Notes: generated by a model from the letters alone, not told the origin. A DNA stretch of 64,000 nt from Aggregatilineales bacterium (GCA_030834905.1 JAUQWZ010000028.1:124001-188000), one strand, 5' to 3'; shown: positions 38,703 to 49,968, counted from the stretch's first letter. Numbers and translations are program-made.

Positions 38703-39667
38703 TCCGACGGTTAAGCGGACAGCTTCCCCTGTGGGCGCGGCGCGATCATCCGGTGCTGCGGCACGAACTCGGCGCCAGCCCGCGCCTGTCATGGCAAGCG
38801 CGCTATGCCCGCGCCCTGGGAGTCATCCTGCTGGGCGCGCTGCTGCTAGCGGGCGGTTATGCGGCGGCAACCAACCTGCTGCGCAATCCCCCCGGCGAGA
38901 ACTTCGCCGAAGCCCTCAACCGCATCGTCTTCATCCCGCTGCTGATCGTCCAGGTGCTGATGCGGATTATGGCGGTGACGCTGACCTCAAATACCGTCTC
39001 CAACGAAATGCGCCGCCAGCACTGGGACAGCCTGCGCTCGACGCCTTTTGGCGCTGAACTGACGATGCGCGCCCGATGGGCGGCAGTCTTTTACCGCCTG
39101 CGCGGGCTGCTGGGGATCGTGCTGCTGGCGCGCGTCATCCTGCTGATCGTCATGCTGCGCGACCTGACGGCATACAACGGGCGACATCTCGACCTGCTGA
39201 CGATGAGCGTCACGCCGGAAGTGTCGCTGGTGGTCGCGGTGCTGCTGCTGTCGTTCCTGATGACAGCGGCGCTGCTGCTGCCGCTGACCGGCGTCGGCTT
39301 TGACGGATCAATCGGCTTGCTCATCTCGGCGGCGGTGCAGCAGCGCACCTACAGCGGGCTGATCCAGATCGTCTACATCGTCGCCCGAATTGCGCTTGCC
39401 GCCGCGCTGGTGCTTGCCGCCGCGCATTTCCTCAACGGGCAGATCGTGCTGGGCGATCCGGCGGCGTGGCTGCTGATGTTCCTGTCCGCCGCGATAGGCG
39501 ATTGGGGGCTGGCATTCCTGTATCTGGGGAGTTACGGCGAAGTCTGGGCAACGGTGCCTTACGGCATCTTCCTGGGGCTGGCGCTGGTGGTCTTCGCGCT
39601 GTTGCAAGCGGCAGTTGCCGATCAACTGCTGGTGATCGCCGTTCGCCGGGCGCAAAAAAAGGGCTAG
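38699..39667 (+). CDS. Polytopic membrane protein, ABC-2-permease-like
   Basis: 322 residues with about seven hydrophobic helices (first near 38-58). After helix 2 the soluble stretch VSNEMRRQHWDSLRSTPFG resembles the coupling-type element of ABC-2 exporters (E-x-R-x-x-x-T/W-x-x-L-x-x-T-P), but no ATPase is adjacent. ATG overlaps the addA stop. The stop codon lies inside the stem of the convergent dnaJ terminator. Confidence 0.75.
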   Translation: MIRRLSGQLPLWARRDHPVLRHELGASPRLSWQARYARALGVILLGALLLAGGYAAATNLLRNPPGENFAEALNRIVFIPLLIVQVLMRIMAVTLTSNTVSNEMRRQHWDSLRSTPFGAELTMRARWAAVFYRLRGLLGIVLLARVILLIVMLRDLTAYNGRHLDLLTMSVTPEVSLVVAVLLLSFLMTAALLLPLTGVGFDGSIGLLISAAVQQRTYSGLIQIVYIVARIALAAALVLAAAHFLNGQIVLGDPAAWLLMFLSAAIGDWGLAFLYLGSYGEVWATVPYGIFLGLALVVFALLQAAVADQLLVIAVRRAQKKG

Positions 39668-39684
39668 CCACGCGCTGCTAGCCC
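39653..39684 (-). terminator. dnaJ intrinsic terminator inside the 3' end of the convergent gene
   Basis: Minus strand: stem GGGCTAGC (39684-39677) with GCTAGCCC (39668-39661), then a 7-base T-run (39660-39654). On the plus strand the T-run reads as the AAA-AAG lysine codons and the stem contains the TAG stop of the membrane gene. Confidence 0.85.
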
Positions 39685-39698
39685 CTGACAAAACAAGC

Positions 39699-40847
39699 CT
39701 ACCCCTGCTCGCCCGCGAAGAAATCCATCACCCGGTCAAAGAAGCCTTTGCCGTTGCGCTGCGGAGATACGTCCGTACCCAGCGTTTCCGCCAACTGCTC
39801 AAACAACTGCCGCTGGTTGTCGGTCAGCTTCGACGGTACTTCGACCTGGATATAGACCAGTTGATCGCCGCGACCGGAATTTGAGCCGTCGCTGCGCAGG
39901 CGGGGAACGCCCTTGCCGCGCAGGCGGAAAACGCGCCCGGTCTGCGTGCCGGGCGGAATCACCAGTTCAACATCGCCGTCCACCGTCGGCACGACGATCT
40001 TGTCGCCGAGCGCCGCCTGAGCAACGTTGATGTTGATATCGAGGATAACGTCATTGTCCTTGCGCTTGAAGAACTCGTGTTCCTGCACGTGAACCACGAC
40101 GTAAAGGTTGCCGTTGGGCGCGGTGCCATCACCGGCGTCGCCTTCGCTGCGAATCTGGATTTGCAGCCCTTCGCGCACGCCCGCCGGAATCGTCACCGCG
40201 AGGATGGCTTTCTTGCGCAGCCGCCCGCCGCCCCGGCAGGTCTGGCAGGGCGTGGAAATCGTCTCGCCGCGCCCGGCGCAGCGCGGGCAGGTCGTCACCT
40301 GCACCATCGGTCCGAGGAAGGTCTGCTGCACCTGCCGCACTTCGCCGGTGCCGTTACACTGGGTACAGCGCACCGGAGTCGTGCCCGGTGCCGCGCCAGT
40401 GCCGCCGCAGGTATCGCAGTCCTCCAGGCGCTCGAACTCAACCTCTTTTTCAATGCCGAAGACCGACTCTTCAAAGCTGATCGTCACATCGACACGGCGG
40501 TCAGAGCCGGGGCGCGGTCCGCGCCTGCGGCTGGAACGCATCCCGCCAAGCCCGCCAAAGAATTCTTCGAAAATTTCTTCAAAGCCGCCAAAACCCGCCG
40601 CGCCCGTACCGCTGAAGCCGCCGTTGCCGGAGACGCCCGCGTGACCGAACCGGTCATAACGCGCCCGCTTGTCCTCGTCGGAGAGGACTTCATAGGCTTC
40701 GTTGATTTCCTTGAACTTTTCTTCCGCGTCGTGGTTTTTATTTACGTCGGGATGGTATTCACGCGCCAGGCGGCGGAAGGCGCTCTTAATCTGCTGCTGA
40801 TCGGCGCTTTTGGGAACGCCGAGTAGTTCGTAATAATCTCGTGCCAT
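39699..40847 (-). CDS. dnaJ: Chaperone DnaJ
   Basis: Hsp40 co-chaperone that delivers substrates to DnaK. 382 residues from ATG 40847 (MARDYYELLGVPKSA); upstream in-frame residues are not DnaJ-like. J domain with HPD (32-34), a Gly/Phe-rich region near 75-100, four zinc motifs CDTCGGTG, CTQCNGTG, CPRCAGRG and CQTCRGGG, then the two beta-barrel client-binding domains. Fully intact. It is separated from dnaK by an exported-protein gene on the opposite strand, so it has its own promoter, and it ends at a strong terminator. Confidence 0.97.
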   Translation of the reverse strand: MARDYYELLGVPKSADQQQIKSAFRRLAREYHPDVNKNHDAEEKFKEINEAYEVLSDEDKRARYDRFGHAGVSGNGGFSGTGAAGFGGFEEIFEEFFGGLGGMRSSRRRGPRPGSDRRVDVTISFEESVFGIEKEVEFERLEDCDTCGGTGAAPGTTPVRCTQCNGTGEVRQVQQTFLGPMVQVTTCPRCAGRGETISTPCQTCRGGGRLRKKAILAVTIPAGVREGLQIQIRSEGDAGDGTAPNGNLYVVVHVQEHEFFKRKDNDVILDININVAQAALGDKIVVPTVDGDVELVIPPGTQTGRVFRLRGKGVPRLRSDGSNSGRGDQLVYIQVEVPSKLTDNQRQLFEQLAETLGTDVSPQRNGKGFFDRVMDFFAGEQG

Positions 40848-41062
40848 TGACTGACTGCTCGTGTGACTGTATCTGCTCCAATCAGAAGTGTACACAACAT
40901 TCTGTTAGATTACAGATAGAAATCCATAAAGCCCGCAATCTTAAGCCTGCTGGGGCGCGGGTCGTCGGTCACCGGTTCCATCTGTGAACTGGTCGTCCTG
41001 CTGCGTGCTGCCGAAAATTGAAGTATCTTGGACACAGGATAAGCATATTCGAGGAGTCTGCC

Positions 41063-41839
41063 ATGACGACGATCAGGAGACGCCACCTGCTGCTTTTCTT
41101 CGCCACCTGTTTGCTCGCCTTCGCCAGTGCCACGCAGCCAGTTTCGGCGCTGCCGCTGAACCAGACCTTCCCCTGCTTTGGTGGCGAAGGCTGTCCTGAA
41201 CTGATCAACCCCCAGGCGGATGAATACTACGCCGTTCAATGTACGAATAACGCGGTCTGGGTCTGGCGCGCTGTGCCCACGCCCGCGCTGGTCACGTTCG
41301 TTCCAGTCTTCCAGATAGAGTCGTTAGGCGAAGGTCAACCATTTGCCGCCCCCGGCGAGGTGACGGTCATCCGAAGCGGCGACACGATTACGCTGTCTGG
41401 CGCAAACGGCAATCTCGCGCCGCAGCCCGGCGAAAAGTCCTTCCTGTGGAGCGCGTGCGTCGCCCTCAACGGCGGCTTGCCGGAGCTTCCGCCCGTCGTT
41501 CAGGACTTGTCCGATGAACAGCTCGCCTGTTTGAACCTGACTTCCGAACAGGAAAAGGAAGACTGCCTCGCCGCGCTAGAAGCCGAAACCGACAGCGCCA
41601 ACACGCCAGGCTGCGACGACGCGCTTTATGCCCAGACTCACGTTGAGGAATGTCTCTTTGTGAGCTGCCCTTTAGATCGCAGCAGGCGGGTAGCCGACGA
41701 GAGCCTGTGCCCGGATGCGCTGGAAATACTCTACCAGGAGCTTAACGCTATCCTTGACTTTTGCCTGGGACCGCCGGTGACCATCGGCGCTGGCGTGATC
41801 TCGTTCGCCGCCTTTAGCCGACGGCGCAGACGCCGGTAG
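41063..41839 (+). CDS. Exported Cys-containing protein with C-terminal anchor
   Basis: 258 residues from ATG 41063 (GAGGAG 6 bases upstream). Sec signal peptide (RRRHLLLFFATCLLAFASATQPVSA), then a mature domain with about 11 cysteines, an acid and glutamine-rich middle (DLSDEQLACLNLTSEQEKEDC), and a C-terminal hydrophobic segment VTIGAGVISFAAF followed by six arginines. Signal peptide plus C-terminal helix plus basic tail recalls sorting-signal layouts (CTERM, sortase), but no LPxTG or PEP motif is seen. Family not recognised. It interrupts the dnaK-dnaJ neighbourhood on the opposite strand. Confidence 0.78.
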   Translation: MTTIRRRHLLLFFATCLLAFASATQPVSALPLNQTFPCFGGEGCPELINPQADEYYAVQCTNNAVWVWRAVPTPALVTFVPVFQIESLGEGQPFAAPGEVTVIRSGDTITLSGANGNLAPQPGEKSFLWSACVALNGGLPELPPVVQDLSDEQLACLNLTSEQEKEDCLAALEAETDSANTPGCDDALYAQTHVEECLFVSCPLDRSRRVADESLCPDALEILYQELNAILDFCLGPPVTIGAGVISFAAFSRRRRRR

Positions 41840-41847
41840 CCGGAACC

Positions 41848-41884
41848 AAAAAGGGCGCAGCAACCCATTTCGGTTACCGCGCCC
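41848..41884 (-). terminator. dnaK intrinsic terminator
   Basis: Minus strand: GGGCGC (41884-41879), inner AACC/GGTT stem, GCGCCC (41858-41853), then TTTTT (41852-41848). It lies 30 bases after the dnaK stop and ends the grpE-dnaK unit. Confidence 0.75.
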
Positions 41885-41914
41885 GCTGTTGATTTTACAG
41901 ATTGAGAACGCGAA

Positions 41915-43831
41915 TTACGCCTCGGTGAATTCGGCGTCTACCACGTCTTCGCCGCTTTTGCCGTCGCCCTGCTGCGCGCCGTCGCCACCGGGTTCGCCGG
42001 GTTCGCCGGGTTCACCTGCCGCGCCCGGCTGCTCATACATCTGCGCGCCGAGCGTCTGCATCTGCTGGTTGAGCGCTTCCACCGTCGAACGCATCTGCTC
42101 GACGTTGTCGCTGGTGATCGCCTGCCGTACCGACTCGATCCGTTCATCGGTCTGCGTCTTGGCTTCGGCAGGGATTTTATCGCCGTAATCGCGCAGGAAC
42201 TTCTCGGCGTTGAAGACGGCGGTTTCCGCCTGATTCTTCGCCTCGACGCCTTCCTTGCGTTTGGCGTCGTCCGAAGCGTGCTGCTCAGCGTCCTTGACCA
42301 TCTTCTGAATTTCCGCCTCGCTCAAGCCGCTGCTGGCGGTGATGGTGATCTTCTGCTCGCGTCCGGTCGCCTTGTCGCGGGCGCTCACGTTGAGGATGCC
42401 GTTGGCGTCGATGTCAAAGGTGACTTCGACCTGCGGCACGCCGCGCGGCGCGGGCGGAATGCCGTCGAGGATGAAGCGTCCGAGCGACTTGTTATCGGTC
42501 GCCATCGGGCGCTCGCCCTGCAGGACGTGGATTTCCACCTGCGTCTGGCTGTCCGCCGCCGTCGAATAGACCTGCGATTTGCGGGTCGGGATGGTCGTAT
42601 TGCGCTCGATCATCGGGGTCGCCACGCCGCCCAGCGTTTCCACGCTCAGCGTCAGCGGGGTCACGTCGAGCAGCAGGATGTCCTTGACATCGCCGCGCAG
42701 CACGCCGCCCTGAATGGCAGCGCCGAGCGCCACCACTTCGTCGGGGTTAACGCCCTTGCTCGGCTCTTTGCCGAAGAAGCTCTTGACCGACTCGACCACG
42801 GCGGGCATACGGGTCATGCCGCCGACGAGGACGATGTTATTGATGTCCTTCACGTCCAGACCGGCATCCCGCAGCGCCGCCTTGCATGGCTCAATCGAGC
42901 GCTGAATCAGCTCGCGGGTCAGGTCTTCAAGCTTGGCGCGGGTCAGCGTCATGTTCAGGTGCTTGGGTCCGCTGGCATCCGCCGTGATGAACGGCAGATT
43001 GAGTTCCGTATTGAGGGTGCTGGAAAGCTCGATCTTGGCTTTTTCCGCCGCTTCCTTCAGACGCTGAAGCGCCTGACGGTCGTTGCGCAGGTCGATGCCG
43101 CTGTCCTTCTTGAACTCGTCGGCAATCCAGTTGATGATGCGCTCGTCGAAGTCGTCGCCGCCGAGATAGGTGTCGCCGTTGGTGCTGCGAACTTCAAACA
43201 CGCCGTCGCCAACTTCCAGAATCGAGATGTCGAACGTGCCGCCGCCGAGGTCATAGACGGCGATAATTTCGTTCTTGTGCTCGCCCAAGCCATAAGCCAG
43301 GCTCGACGCGGTTGGCTCGTTGATGATACGCAGCACTTCCAGACCGGCGATACGCCCGGCGTCTTTGGTGGCGTTGCGCTGCGCGTCATTGAAATAGGCG
43401 GGGACGGTGATCACCACCTGCGTGACCGGCTCGCCCAGATAGGCTTCAGCGTCCGCCTTCATCTTCTGCAAAATCATCGCCGAAACTTCCGGCGGGGAAT
43501 ATTCACGTCCACCCATATGCACGCGCACGTCGCCGTTGGGGGCGGCGGTCACTTTGTAGGGTACCAGCTTAATCGCCCGCTGCACTTCGGGGTCATCAAA
43601 CTTGCGTCCCATAAAGCGCTTGATCGAAAAGACGGTGTTTTCAGGGTTGATCACCGCCTGATTGCGCGCGACCTTGCCAACCAGCCGTTCGTCTGTCTTG
43701 GGGTTGATCGCCACCACTGAGGGGATCAAGCGCCCGCCCTCGGCTGAGGGGATAACCGTTGGTTCGCCGCCTTCCATAACGGCGACCACGGAGTTCGTCG
43801 TGCCGAGGTCAATTCCGACAATTCTAGCCAT
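41915..43831 (-). CDS. dnaK: Chaperone DnaK (Hsp70)
   Basis: ATP-dependent chaperone. 638 residues of the usual length: ATPase domain with [13 protein letters not shown] (5-17), [15 protein letters not shown] and NEPTA, linker and beta-sandwich with [14 protein letters not shown], helical lid, and the C-terminal tail. The tail contains three GEP triplets ([11 protein letters not shown]) encoded by a 9-base tandem repeat, a collagen-like variation in an otherwise disordered part. It lies 34 bases after grpE: same operon. Confidence 0.98.
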   Translation of the reverse strand: MARIVGIDLGTTNSVVAVMEGGEPTVIPSAEGGRLIPSVVAINPKTDERLVGKVARNQAVINPENTVFSIKRFMGRKFDDPEVQRAIKLVPYKVTAAPNGDVRVHMGGREYSPPEVSAMILQKMKADAEAYLGEPVTQVVITVPAYFNDAQRNATKDAGRIAGLEVLRIINEPTASSLAYGLGEHKNEIIAVYDLGGGTFDISILEVGDGVFEVRSTNGDTYLGGDDFDERIINWIADEFKKDSGIDLRNDRQALQRLKEAAEKAKIELSSTLNTELNLPFITADASGPKHLNMTLTRAKLEDLTRELIQRSIEPCKAALRDAGLDVKDINNIVLVGGMTRMPAVVESVKSFFGKEPSKGVNPDEVVALGAAIQGGVLRGDVKDILLLDVTPLTLSVETLGGVATPMIERNTTIPTRKSQVYSTAADSQTQVEIHVLQGERPMATDNKSLGRFILDGIPPAPRGVPQVEVTFDIDANGILNVSARDKATGREQKITITASSGLSEAEIQKMVKDAEQHASDDAKRKEGVEAKNQAETAVFNAEKFLRDYGDKIPAEAKTQTDERIESVRQAITSDNVEQMRSTVEALNQQMQTLGAQMYEQPGAAGEPGEPGEPGGDGAQQGDGKSGEDVVDAEFTEA

Positions 43832-43865
43832 GATATTTAAGCTCTCCTCTTCACTTGTTCAGATT

Positions 43866-44417
43866 TTATCGCGCGACACGAACCAGGGCGGGGCGCAGCA
43901 CTCGGTCACCCACCATGTAGCCTTTTTGCATCGTGACCGTCACATGCCCGCTGTCCATATCGGAGTCAGCATCCTGCCCAATCGCCTCATGGAGATTCGG
44001 ATCAAATTCTTCTCCAACCGGATCGATGACGGTAGCCCCGAAGTCATCCAGAACCTTGCCCATCTTCCGGTGGATCATTTCAATGCCGCTGACCCAGGGA
44101 TGCCCCAGAAGATCCTCAGGGACGTTGATCGTCGCCCGGTCAAAATCATCCATGACCGGTAACAGACTCTTGAGAACATCGCCGGTTGCATTCTGGTAGT
44201 TGTCTTTCAGGTCACGCTCGACGCGCTTCTTGTAGTTCGCGAACTCGGCGCGCGCGCGCTGCCAGCCATCCAGGTATTCCTGGGACTGTGTTTCAAGCTT
44301 CTGATAATCTGCCAAATTCACACTGTCTTCCTGCTGATTAGCCTCGGCAGAGGAGTCGTCAACCTCGTTGACGGGGGCGCTGTACCCATCTGTCACCTGG
44401 GTTTCGTCGTCGCTCAC
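43866..44417 (-). CDS. grpE: Nucleotide exchange factor GrpE
   Basis: ADP-release factor for DnaK. 183 residues from GTG 44417, chosen because AAGGAG lies 6 bases upstream; ATG 44468 would add 17 residues. Acidic N-terminus, long coiled-coil helix (ADYQKLETQSQEYLDGW, ARAEFANYKKRVERD), and the C-terminal beta domain with VIDPVGEEFDPNLHEAIG and the closing VLRPALVRVAR. First gene of the grpE-dnaK operon. No canonical CIRCE element is upstream, although hrcA is 16 kb away. Confidence 0.94.
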   Translation of the reverse strand: MSDDETQVTDGYSAPVNEVDDSSAEANQQEDSVNLADYQKLETQSQEYLDGWQRARAEFANYKKRVERDLKDNYQNATGDVLKSLLPVMDDFDRATINVPEDLLGHPWVSGIEMIHRKMGKVLDDFGATVIDPVGEEFDPNLHEAIGQDADSDMDSGHVTVTMQKGYMVGDRVLRPALVRVAR

Positions 44418-44485
44418 ACTGCTCTCCTTCCCAATAGTCTTTAGTTCGGAGCGCGGTGAAGCCTGCACCCCTTGCCCAATCAGGT

Positions 44486-44529
44486 CTAGTGTATCAATTC
44501 AAATACTAGAATCGCGTTAACATTGTCAA
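44486..44529 (-). promoter_or_regulatory. Candidate grpE promoter with an inverted repeat
   Basis: Minus strand: TTGACA (44529-44524), then at 18 bases a weak TATTTG. An inverted repeat CTAGTAT (44509-44503) with ATAC-A-CTAG (44494-44486) overlaps the -10 region and could be an operator; it is not CIRCE and is not found at hrcA or dnaJ. Confidence 0.35.
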
Positions 44530-44660
44530 AGAATCATGCTGTAAATAACAGGGGGAATCTCAGCCAGACCGTCGCACTGTCGTCGGGTTCGCGTCGGGAC
44601 AAGCAGAACAAAGTGATTTAGAGTGGAGAAGGCTTCGGGCAACAATGGTAGGAGTCAGGC

Positions 44661-46604
44661 ATGTTCAAACTTATCGTATCGGCTGCTTTTTTAAGTGTGC
44701 TGTTGATAAACGCAGGCAGTAAAGCTGTCGCGCAGGCGCAGGAAAGCGATTGTCTGCGTCTGGGCAGCAGCATCATTGATCTCGCTACCGGCGAGATTGC
44801 CCAGACAGTAAGCAGCCCTTACACCCGTGAATTCTCCTCACCTGCAGGTGACCACATCCTCACTCTGACTTCCGTACAGGGACCCAATACCGATTACAGG
44901 TTACTGACGCTGAAGCAGCATGAGCGTGACGAAGCGGTTGAGATCGCGCGCAACGTCGAAGATGTGAGCTGGTCGCCGGATGGCAGCCGGTTTGCCTACA
45001 GATGGTGGGGAGAATCGCGCCGTCCGCATTATGTATCTGTGACCAGCGCTGACGGCAGCGAAACGCACACGACTCGGATTCCGGGAGAAGTCCCTATCAA
45101 CTCAATGCGTTTTCGCGGCTTCTCTGCCGATGGACAGTACGTTGCTTATATTGCCTCTCAGGAAGAAGGCGCGGTGGTAGGCTTCCTGTCGATTCCTGAT
45201 TTGCGCCTGACAACCCGCGCTGTCGCTCCGACGTTCGCGCTTGGGATCGAGTGGTCGCCCACAGGACACGTTCTCGGCTACATGGGCTACTCCGAAAGAA
45301 CCGGATCGTGGGTGAGCATTGCCTCGCCCGATGACAGCCCGAACGTTGAATACCCTATTCCCACCAGACCGCAGTTCAGAGCTTTCACATGGTCGCCCGA
45401 CGGGCAATATGTCGCCGTGCAGCAGTATCAAGCCGGGGACGACGTGACCGACATTGTTGTCAGCGACGGCACAGTGCTGCAAGAGGTGACGCGGCATCCG
45501 CATTATGGGCGGGAGTCAAGCCTCGATCCAATCTTCTTCCCCGTGATCTGGTCGGATGACAGCCGCGCGGCGCTGCTCTGGCAGCAGATCGGCGGCTACA
45601 GCGAACCCTATACGCTCGTCCGCTATCACGCTGCTGAACGCCGTTATGAACCGGTGCTGGAGAACGTTTACAGGCTGCACCATTATTCGCCGGATTTGCG
45701 GCACCTGATCGTGCCCCTGTGGACAGACGCGGCGCAGAGCCGCCTTGAAGTGCGGCTGTACGAAATGGATACGATGACGTTTACAACCCTTCAGACGATA
45801 GAAGCCGCGAGTGATCCGCGCTCCAGGATAGAGACTGCGAGTGACCTCCGCTCCAGAGTTTTCTGGTCGCCGGACAGCAGCGCATTTGTGCTGGTGACAA
45901 CGGTTCGGGAAAACGAGCAGTATTCGGCTGCGATGCAGTGGTCAGGACTGGACAGCATCCAGCCTGAATTCAGCGCGCAGTATAATTTCGTTCTTCAGCA
46001 GCCAATATGGCTGAATGACAGCGAAGCCTTCGTCGTTCGCGCCCGGCGGGACGAGTATCAGCAGATTGATTGGGTCAATGTTCGTACTGGAGAACGAAGA
46101 ACCCTTATTGAGGGAATGACGCATATTGATCTGCTTCAGTATGACGAGGCAGCGGGCGGCTTCCTGTTCCGCTGGCGGAATCCCTCTGGTGAGGCAGGCT
46201 ATGACGTGTTCGCGCCGGATGGCGAACGCCTGCGCCGTTGGACCCTGGCAGGAGAACCGACCAGCGTAGCTGAAGGCGAATTCCCGCCCACCATCTTTCG
46301 ATCTCCGGATGGACAAAGCGCCTTCATCAGCCTGGGCGCGAGAGGAGAAGCCTTCCAGTTCTTCGCCGCCAACGGCGAAACACGAGTGCTGCCAGAGAAC
46401 GGTCCGCTGTGGCTGCAAACCGCCGCCTGGTCGCCCGATGGCACATGGTTCGCATACGCTTCGTTTGATGAGCAGCAGCGCAGCACTGTCCATGTGGTGG
46501 ATGCAGAGGGTCACGAAATCGAGCGTTTCGACCAGTTCCCAAATCTACTAATGACCGGTTCGTTGATGTGGGTCAACTGCGATTCAGGTGTTGTGCCCGG
46601 TTAA
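44661..46604 (+). CDS. Secreted beta-propeller (PD40/TolB-like) protein
   Basis: 647 residues with a Sec signal peptide (cleavage probably after VAQA, near 25) and no further membrane helix. PD40/TolB-like blades are marked by SWSPDGSRFAY, EWSPTGHVLGY, TWSPDGQYVAV, FWSPDSSAFVLV, IFRSPDGQSAF and AAWSPDGTWFAY, which suggests two propellers or one large one. Such domains mediate protein or ligand contacts; target unknown. A 30-base tandem duplication (45799-45858) adds EAASDPRSR-I-ETASDLRSR between blades. The stop overlaps that of the SDR gene on the other strand by 3 bases (46601-46604). Confidence 0.85.
   Translation: MFKLIVSAAFLSVLLINAGSKAVAQAQESDCLRLGSSIIDLATGEIAQTVSSPYTREFSSPAGDHILTLTSVQGPNTDYRLLTLKQHERDEAVEIARNVEDVSWSPDGSRFAYRWWGESRRPHYVSVTSADGSETHTTRIPGEVPINSMRFRGFSADGQYVAYIASQEEGAVVGFLSIPDLRLTTRAVAPTFALGIEWSPTGHVLGYMGYSERTGSWVSIASPDDSPNVEYPIPTRPQFRAFTWSPDGQYVAVQQYQAGDDVTDIVVSDGTVLQEVTRHPHYGRESSLDPIFFPVIWSDDSRAALLWQQIGGYSEPYTLVRYHAAERRYEPVLENVYRLHHYSPDLRHLIVPLWTDAAQSRLEVRLYEMDTMTFTTLQTIEAASDPRSRIETASDLRSRVFWSPDSSAFVLVTTVRENEQYSAAMQWSGLDSIQPEFSAQYNFVLQQPIWLNDSEAFVVRARRDEYQQIDWVNVRTGERRTLIEGMTHIDLLQYDEAAGGFLFRWRNPSGEAGYDVFAPDGERLRRWTLAGEPTSVAEGEFPPTIFRSPDGQSAFISLGARGEAFQFFAANGETRVLPENGPLWLQTAAWSPDGTWFAYASFDEQQRSTVHVVDAEGHEIERFDQFPNLLMTGSLMWVNCDSGVVPG
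45799..45858 (+). repeat. 30-base tandem duplication within the propeller gene
   Basis: Two adjoining 30-base units (45799-45828 and 45829-45858) with few differences, both in frame, each coding I-E-A/T-A-S-D-x-R-S-R. Confidence 0.85.
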
Positions 46605-47395
46605 GTCTTATACTGCTTCAGCGCCCGCCGCCCGATGAGCTGCGGAACGAGCGCATTTCCCCAGACCACCAGACGGTCGAACAGGCGCAGCGTGACCGTT
46701 TTGCGGCGCTGGCGGCTGGCTTTGACAACTGCCCTCGCCACCTGGTCCACCGGCATAACTGGCAGGCGCGGCGCTTTGGCGGCATAACCTACCTGCCCCA
46801 GACGCTTCTGGTTGAATTCCGTCGCGGTACGTCCGAGCAGAATATCGGTCACGTGGATGTTATCCGGCTCAAGCTCCAGCCGCAGTGACCGGGCGATGCT
46901 GCTGACAAAGGCTTTGCTGGCGCTGTAGCTGGCGGCATAGGGCGCGGTCATGTTGGCGACTATCGACGAGATGATGATGATGTGACCGCCGCCAGTCCTG
47001 CGCATTTCCGGCACTGCCGCGCGGATGCTGTGCAGCACGCCGTCGATATTGGTGCGCAGCAGCGTTTCGAGATGCTCCCAGTCTGAATCGACCATGCTGC
47101 CCCGCTGCCCGACACCCGCGTTTGCCACCAGCACGTCCAGCCGCCCAAAGCGGGTAACCGCCAGCGAAACGGCAGCCTGTACCGCTTCGGCGTCGCGCAC
47201 GTCCGCCGCCAGCGTCAGAATATCGCCATGTGGCTGCGGCAGCGCGTGAACCACGCCCTCTAGCTCCTTGAGGCGATCCATCCGGCGAGCCGTGACGGCG
47301 ACGTGCATCCCCTGCCGGGCAAACTCCAGCGCCGTCGCGTAGCCAATGCCACTCGACGCGCCGGTGATGAAGACAACGCGGGGAGCATCACTCAC
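46601..47395 (-). CDS. Short-chain dehydrogenase/reductase
   Basis: NAD(P)-dependent oxidoreductase, 264 residues, Rossmann fold. TGASSGIG (11-18), NAG (91-94 region), catalytic S143/144, Y157 and K161 (YSASK) are in place; R38/R39 after the second strand (TARR) favours NADPH. Substrate unknown. GTG start overlaps the stop of the upstream Uma2 gene (GTGA), so they are coupled. Confidence 0.92.
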   Translation of the reverse strand: MSDAPRVVFITGASSGIGYATALEFARQGMHVAVTARRMDRLKELEGVVHALPQPHGDILTLAADVRDAEAVQAAVSLAVTRFGRLDVLVANAGVGQRGSMVDSDWEHLETLLRTNIDGVLHSIRAAVPEMRRTGGGHIIIISSIVANMTAPYAASYSASKAFVSSIARSLRLELEPDNIHVTDILLGRTATEFNQKRLGQVGYAAKAPRLPVMPVDQVARAVVKASRQRRKTVTLRLFDRLVVWGNALVPQLIGRRALKQYKT

Positions 47396-47943
47396 TTGAA
47401 AATATCCTTCACCGCCAGCGTGAAGCCGGGCAGCACGTCCTTGCCGTCCAGAACGCCACTCATATCAACGGTAATCACATCTTCTTCCAGCAGCGAATAG
47501 ACCTCAACCTGCTGTTCTTCGGGAAAAACCAGCCACACCAGCCGCGTGCTATATTCGAGATACTTTTCCGCTTTGCGGCGCATCTCGCGCTTGCGGTCTG
47601 TCGGAGATTTCACCTCTACCGCGAAGTCCGGGGGCACAGGTGCTTCACGATCTGGCTCTTCAGGCAAGCGAGCTTTGGAAATATAGCCAACATCAGGGTT
47701 GAAGGTATCTTCGGCGGACATCTTGTAACCGCCTGCTTCACCCGTCACATAGCCAATGTCATGCTCATCAAGATAGCTGCTGATGAGATGGTTAATGCGT
47801 GACCCAATTCTGGAAGGTGTAAAGCTCGGCATTTTCTCGACTATCTCCCCGTCGATCAGTTCAAAGATTTTGTCCGCGTTCTCCGGGCGACTGATAAACG
47901 CCTCGTATTCGTCGTAGCTGACTTTTTTCTGCTCAATGACCAT
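47392..47943 (-). CDS. Uma2 family protein (putative PD-(D/E)xK nuclease), copy 1
   Basis: 183 residues from ATG 47943 (AAGGA 7 bases upstream); upstream frame to 47970 runs into a palindrome. Uma2/DUF820 signatures: ELIDGEIVEKMP, NPDVGY, and the active-site-like DFAVEVKSPTD (E-V-K), then WLVFPEEQQVEVY. Uma2 proteins occur in many copies in cyanobacteria and Chloroflexota; their biological role is not known. Coupled to the SDR gene. Confidence 0.92.
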   Translation of the reverse strand: MVIEQKKVSYDEYEAFISRPENADKIFELIDGEIVEKMPSFTPSRIGSRINHLISSYLDEHDIGYVTGEAGGYKMSAEDTFNPDVGYISKARLPEEPDREAPVPPDFAVEVKSPTDRKREMRRKAEKYLEYSTRLVWLVFPEEQQVEVYSLLEEDVITVDMSGVLDGKDVLPGFTLAVKDIFK

Positions 47944-47964
47944 GCGTTCGTCCTTCTCAAGCAC

Positions 47965-47989
47965 GGACACGACAGTGTCGTGTCCCTAC
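47965..47989. repeat. REP-like palindrome, single (family 1)
   Basis: 21-base palindrome 47965-47985 (inner arms GACA/TGTC, one central base) followed by CTAC, 22 bases upstream of the Uma2 start. A CGCAAAG-type fragment (GCGCCTTTGCGTT) follows directly at 47990. Confidence 0.9.
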
Positions 47990-48026
47990 GCGCCTTTGCG
48001 TTAAATCTTTTTTCTTTTGCTAACCG

Positions 48027-49709
<1,683 letters not shown>

Positions 49710-49968
49710 GTGCCATTCCTTAAGAACTCGTCCCGGCGCTGACAGTGCGGCAAAAAAGTCTGTTTTCATCAACATTGGCTGTCATCCGCATTATAACATT
49801 TGCCGCGATAATCCTGCTTCGTCCATCAAACATTCATAACCCCCGATTTCAGGTGTTCTGTTTTGTCCCCCATTTCGGTGTAGACTAGGGATGTTGACAT
49901 GTTCATCCAGACAACAACCGAACAGGCAGCAAAACCTGAGCCAGTCCAACCACATCCAGAGATGTTGA

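Noticed and set aside
26952..39667. Defence island built on NERD, receivers and AddAB
   Set aside because: AddAB is housekeeping repair; no toxin, restriction, effector or mobile gene is present, so only a positional note was made.
41780..41839. PEP-CTERM or LPxTG sorting signal in the exported protein
   Set aside because: There is a C-terminal helix and basic tail but neither motif; recorded only as an odd layout.
41840..44660. CIRCE operator in the chaperone region
   Set aside because: No 9-base arms with 9-base spacing matching the consensus could be seen.
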